Positions 61,274 through 64,000 of a stretch of 64,000 bases of DNA are shown piece after piece. This stretch comes from Ilumatobacteraceae bacterium (GTDB lineage Bacteria > Actinomycetota > Acidimicrobiia > Acidimicrobiales > Iamiaceae). Every line of letters starts with the position of its first letter. Position 1 is the first letter of the stretch. Below the pieces are notes generated by a model. That model saw only the letters and a list, made by a program, of their open reading frames with translations. It was not told the origin of the DNA and searched no databases. Made by a program: the position numbers and the translations under genes. Location: NCBI GenBank assembly GCA_025463265.1, contig JAOBWH010000191.1:19765-83764 (forward strand). Reading direction: 5' to 3'.

Positions 61274-62173
61274 TCAGTCGGCGTGGAGGTCGTGGCGCTC
61301 GCAGATGTCGGCGAGGAAGCGACCGAACGCCGGGCCCAGATCGGCTCGGGCGAGCGCGAGCTCGACGATGGTCTCGAGGTACGCCGGCACGGTGCCGGTG
61401 TCGAAGCGGCCGCCGTCGAACGTGGCGCCGTAGACGGCCTGGTCGGCAAGGAGCAGGCCGATGGCGTCGGTGAGCTGGATCTCCCCGCCGACGCCGGGCT
61501 GCACCATCTCGATCTTCTCGAAGATCTCGGGGGTGAAGACGTAGCGGCCCATCACGGCGAGGTTCGACGGGGCGGCCGCCGGCTCGGGCTTCTCGACGAT
61601 GTCGAGGATCTGCACCAGCGCATCGGAGATGCGCTCGGGCTTGGCGCAGCCGTAGCGCTTGATCTCCTCGGGCAGGACCTCTTGCAGGGCCAGGACCGAC
61701 CGGCCGTACTGCGCGTGGATCTTGATCATGTCGGCGAGGAGCGTGTTGCCCTCGGCCATGAACTCGTCGCCCAGCAGCACGGCGAAGGGGTTGTCGCCCA
61801 CGTGCTTCTGCGCCACCGACACCGCGTGGCCGAGACCGAGCGGCTCGCCCTGGCGGACGTAGTGGATGTCGGCGAGCTCGGCGAGGTCGACCACCTCGTT
61901 GAGCTCGTCGATCTTGCCGGCCTTGTCGAGGTGGTACTCCAGCTCGAACTGGCGGTCGAAGTGGTCCTCGATCGAGCGCTTGGAGCGGCCCGTGATGATG
62001 AGGATGTCGTCGATGCCGGCCGCCACGGCCTCCTCCACCACGTACTGGATGGCGGGCTTGTCCACCACCGGCAGCATCTCCTTCGGCTGCGCCTTGGTGG
62101 CGGGGAGGAACCGGGTGCCGAGGCCTGCGGCGGGGATGACGGCCTTGCGCACGGGAGATCGGGGGATGGTCAC
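61274..62173 (-). CDS. galU: UTP-glucose-1-phosphate uridylyltransferase
   Basis: UDP-glucose synthesis for envelope polysaccharides and glycolipids; 299 aa from GTG 62173. Nucleotidyltransferase motif VIPAAGLGTRFLPATKAQPK, then EMLPVVDKPAIQYVVEEA, VRQGEPLGLGHAV, LLGDEFMAE, IVEKPEP, and MGRYVFTPEIFEKIE. A start at 62248 would add 25 residues that match nothing in the family. First gene of the galU-moeA-moaA-moaC run, divergent from the FmdB gene. Confidence 0.94.
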   Translation of the reverse strand: MTIPRSPVRKAVIPAAGLGTRFLPATKAQPKEMLPVVDKPAIQYVVEEAVAAGIDDILIITGRSKRSIEDHFDRQFELEYHLDKAGKIDELNEVVDLAELADIHYVRQGEPLGLGHAVSVAQKHVGDNPFAVLLGDEFMAEGNTLLADMIKIHAQYGRSVLALQEVLPEEIKRYGCAKPERISDALVQILDIVEKPEPAAAPSNLAVMGRYVFTPEIFEKIEMVQPGVGGEIQLTDAIGLLLADQAVYGATFDGGRFDTGTVPAYLETIVELALARADLGPAFGRFLADICERHDLHAD

Positions 62174-62263
62174 CCCCGCAGTCTCGCGCAGCGGATCCAC
62201 CTGCCCCGGGGCGGTGGGACCGCTCCGCCGGTTCTGCATGTGCCTCACGTCGATCGCCTTCCC

Positions 62264-62291
62264 TACACTGGCAGTCTCCCTTGGAGACTGC
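62264..62291 (+). promoter_or_regulatory. Promoter -10 and hairpin upstream of FmdB gene
   Basis: TACACT (62264-62269) is followed immediately by GCAGTCTCC-CTT-GGAGACTGC (62271-62291), a perfect 9-bp inverted repeat. If transcription starts near 62276, the hairpin sits at or within the start of the mRNA, 30 bases before ATG 62321. It could be an operator or an RNA stem. Confidence 0.5.
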
Positions 62292-62320
62292 TAACTGCCG
62301 TCCCGGCCCAGCGAGGACCG

Positions 62321-62719
62321 ATGCCCACCTACGAGTACCGCTGCAAGAACTGTGGCCACGAGTTCGACATCGTGCAGTCGTTCTCCGATGATTCGCTCAC
62401 GGACTGCCCGTCGTGCCACGAGGCAACCTTGAAAAAGGTCTTCGGGAACGTGGGCATCACGTTCAAGGGCTCGGGGTTCTACAAGACCGACAGCCGCTCA
62501 GCCGGAACCTTCGGCTCGGCACGCGACGCCGACAAGAGCGACAACGGGTCCAGCGACACCACCTCCACCAAGAAGGATGCGGACAGCGGTTCGTCATCTT
62601 CGTCCGACAGCTCGTCGAAGTCCGACAGCTCGTCGAGCTCCTCGACCGGGTCGTCCTCGACCAAGTCGAGCGGCAGCTCGCCGGCCGGCACGACCTCGAA
62701 GCCCTCGAAGCCCGCGTAG
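62321..62719 (+). CDS. FmdB-family zinc-ribbon protein
   Basis: A 132-residue protein. The FmdB zinc ribbon is residues 1-60: MPTYEYRCKNCGHEFDIVQS, then DCPSCHEATLKKVFGNVGI and GSGFYKTD. The rest is a low-complexity Ser/Asp/Lys/Thr tail (about 70-132) with runs of serine. Probably a regulatory or RNA-binding protein; function unknown. Its stop is three bases before the MTA phosphorylase start, so they are in one operon. Confidence 0.9.
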   Translation: MPTYEYRCKNCGHEFDIVQSFSDDSLTDCPSCHEATLKKVFGNVGITFKGSGFYKTDSRSAGTFGSARDADKSDNGSSDTTSTKKDADSGSSSSSDSSSKSDSSSSSSTGSSSTKSSGSSPAGTTSKPSKPA

Positions 62720-62722
62720 CCC

Positions 62723-63532
62723 GTGACCGGCGCCCTCCCCCGAGCCGACATCGGCGTGTTCGGTGGATCGGGCTTCTACCGGTTCCTCGACGACGTCACC
62801 GAGGTGGTCGTCGACACCCCGCACGGTCCCACCGCGGCACCGATCGCGATCGGCACCGTGGGTGATCGGACGGTGGCCTTCCTCCCCCGCCACGGCGCCC
62901 ACCACGAGTTCCCACCCCACCGGGTCCCGTACCGGGCCAACGTGTGGGCGATGCACGCGCTCGGCGTGACCGACGTGTTCGGACCCTGCGCCTCGGGCTC
63001 GCTCCAGGCCCACATCGTCCCGGGCAGCTTCGTGGTGCCCGACCAGCTCGTCGACCGGACCTGGGGCCGACCCGACTCGTTCTTCGACGGCGTCGAGGGC
63101 GGTCCCGTCCACCACGTGGCGTTCGGCGACCCCTACGACGACGATCTCCGCCGGATCGCCATCGAGGCCTGCCGGGCCGAGGGCGTCGAGGTCCACGAGA
63201 CCGGCACCGTGGTCACCATCCAGGGCCCGCGCTTCTCGACCCGGGCCGAGTCCCGCTGGTTCGCATCGCACGGCTGGGAGGTCATCAACATGACCCAGCA
63301 CCCCGAGGCCGTGCTGTGCCGCGAGGCCGGGCTGCGCTACGCCGCCATCGCCCTCATCACCGACTTCGACGCCGGGCTGGAGGGCACCGGCACCTCGGCG
63401 GTCACCCACGACGAGGTCTTCGCCTTCTTCGAGGCCAACGTCGAGACCGTCCGCCGGGTGCTGTTCCGAGCACTCCAAGGCGAGCTCCCGGCCGACCCCA
63501 TCGAGCCCGGGCCCGGTTTCGAACGAACCTGA
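62723..63532 (+). CDS. mtnP: S-methyl-5'-thioadenosine phosphorylase
   Basis: Phosphorolysis of methylthioadenosine to adenine and methylthioribose-1-phosphate; 269 aa. FGGSGFYRFLDD, VAFLPRHGAHHEFPPHRVPY, ANVWAMHALGVTDVFGPCAS, TGTVVTIQGPRFSTRAESRW and INMTQHPEAVLCREAGL are diagnostic of the MTAP branch of NP-II phosphorylases. GTG 62723 follows the FmdB stop closely. Confidence 0.93.
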   Translation: MTGALPRADIGVFGGSGFYRFLDDVTEVVVDTPHGPTAAPIAIGTVGDRTVAFLPRHGAHHEFPPHRVPYRANVWAMHALGVTDVFGPCASGSLQAHIVPGSFVVPDQLVDRTWGRPDSFFDGVEGGPVHHVAFGDPYDDDLRRIAIEACRAEGVEVHETGTVVTIQGPRFSTRAESRWFASHGWEVINMTQHPEAVLCREAGLRYAAIALITDFDAGLEGTGTSAVTHDEVFAFFEANVETVRRVLFRALQGELPADPIEPGPGFERT

Positions 63533-63643
63533 CCCCGCCGCTGCACCTCGCTCCAGATGAGGCGCATCGCTCGCCGGGCGGCGGCGACGGCCCTACCGTC
63601 GGCACCGCCTTCCCGCTGTCCGCCGCCGTGGAGGTGCGCGCCC

Positions 63644-64000
63644 GTGGGACCCGTTCGACCTGCTGCCATCCGCCGACTGCCGCTGCGGCGGCGCCCGCTG
63701 CGGAGCCGGGTGCCGCTGCACCGGCGGATCCGCCAGGACCCCGCCGCCGTCCGGCACTGGCTGGTGGTCGGCCTGCTGGCCTGGGCGCTGGCCGCGCTCG
63801 TGGGCCACGCGCAGGAGCGCGCCGAGACCACCCGGTCCCGGTGGGGACGCACCCAGGCGGTGTGGGTCGCGGACCGGCCGGTCCGCGCCGGCGACCCGCT
63901 CCACGGTGCCGTTCGCTCGGCCCGGTGGCCCACGGCGCTGGTCCCGGCCGCCGCCGTCTCCCGTGTCGCGCCGGGCGCTCGGGCTGCCGGGCCGATCGAC
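63644..64000 (+). CDS. SAF-domain membrane protein (C-terminus cut by window edge)
   Basis: The visible 119 residues have a basic N-terminus (about 1-40), one transmembrane helix (HWLVVGLLAWALAALVGHAQ) and the start of a SAF domain (QAVWVADRPVRAGDPLHGAV, then ARWPTALVPAAAV). This is the layout of CpaB/RcpC-like pilus-assembly proteins of actinobacteria. GTG 63644 has GAGGTG eight bases upstream. The downstream part is not in the window, so the assignment rests on the short SAF segment. Confidence 0.65.
   Translation, partial: MGPVRPAAIRRLPLRRRPLRSRVPLHRRIRQDPAAVRHWLVVGLLAWALAALVGHAQERAETTRSRWGRTQAVWVADRPVRAGDPLHGAVRSARWPTALVPAAAVSRVAPGARAAGPID

Overview
The window is about 64 kb of very GC-rich bacterial chromosome with densely packed genes, many joined by 4-base ATGA or GTGA start/stop overlaps and many starting with GTG. 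The gene content points to a high-GC Actinomycetota, possibly an Acidimicrobiia-type lineage; that assignment is inference. The evidence is an argS-lysA-hom amino-acid cluster, an F420-type FrhB flavoprotein, a micro-ORF resembling the actinobacterial ribosomal protein bL37, MmpL, DUF4333 and BMP lipoproteins, and a galU-moeA neighbourhood like that of mycobacteria. I see no phage, transposon, CRISPR array or plasmid function. This is a housekeeping and catabolic stretch with three tRNA genes.

Layout. 1-5.4 kb: hom (partial), a crotonase, lysA, argS and tRNA-Arg(CCG). 5.4-13.3 kb: acyl-CoA dehydrogenase with a palindromic operator, FrhB-like protein, PAS-GGDEF diguanylate cyclase, an MmpL exporter with its coupled TetR, and a lipoprotein. 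13.6-18.4 kb: GNAT, rsmI, ychF, HAD phosphatase, PHP protein and the bL37-like micro-ORF. 18.4-22.3 kb: a four-gene OpuC-type osmoprotectant ABC operon, all genes overlapping. 22.4-26.7 kb: a minus-strand run of DUF983, zinc-ribbon Ser/Thr kinase, a frameshifted DUF3445 heme demethylase and a thioesterase. 26.8-31.8 kb: small unknowns, tRNA-Pro(TGG), VOC and crotonase genes.

31.8-48.1 kb is a coherent nucleoside island. A divergent TetR precedes a BMP-type nucleoside binding lipoprotein, a double ATPase and two permeases. The transporter genes overlap directly into cytidine deaminase and uridine phosphorylase; a phytanoyl-CoA-dioxygenase-like enzyme, a GNAT, adenosine deaminase and a LOG-family hydrolase follow, then deoC, upp, a phosphopentomutase/phosphoglucomutase-type enzyme, purine nucleoside phosphorylase and an adenosine-kinase-like PfkB protein. 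Together these can import nucleosides, deaminate and cleave them, send the pentose to central metabolism and salvage the bases. The dioxygenase, GNAT and VOC members have no obvious step in that pathway and are the most interesting unknowns there.

48.4-57.1 kb: lipoproteins, aminopeptidase N, a metallophosphoesterase, YhhN, Nudix, a ferredoxin reductase/ferredoxin pair with a KstR-like operator, tRNA-Ala(CGC) and a CAP-domain lipoprotein. 57.4-62.2 kb (minus strand): galU, a MoeA-family protein, moaA, moaC and a three-helix membrane protein that resembles the gephyrin-like Glp/GlpR cell-division pair of Corynebacteriales; an approximately 60-bp tandem repeat reaches into the 3' end of that last gene. 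62.3-64 kb: FmdB zinc ribbon, MTA phosphorylase and a truncated SAF-domain protein.
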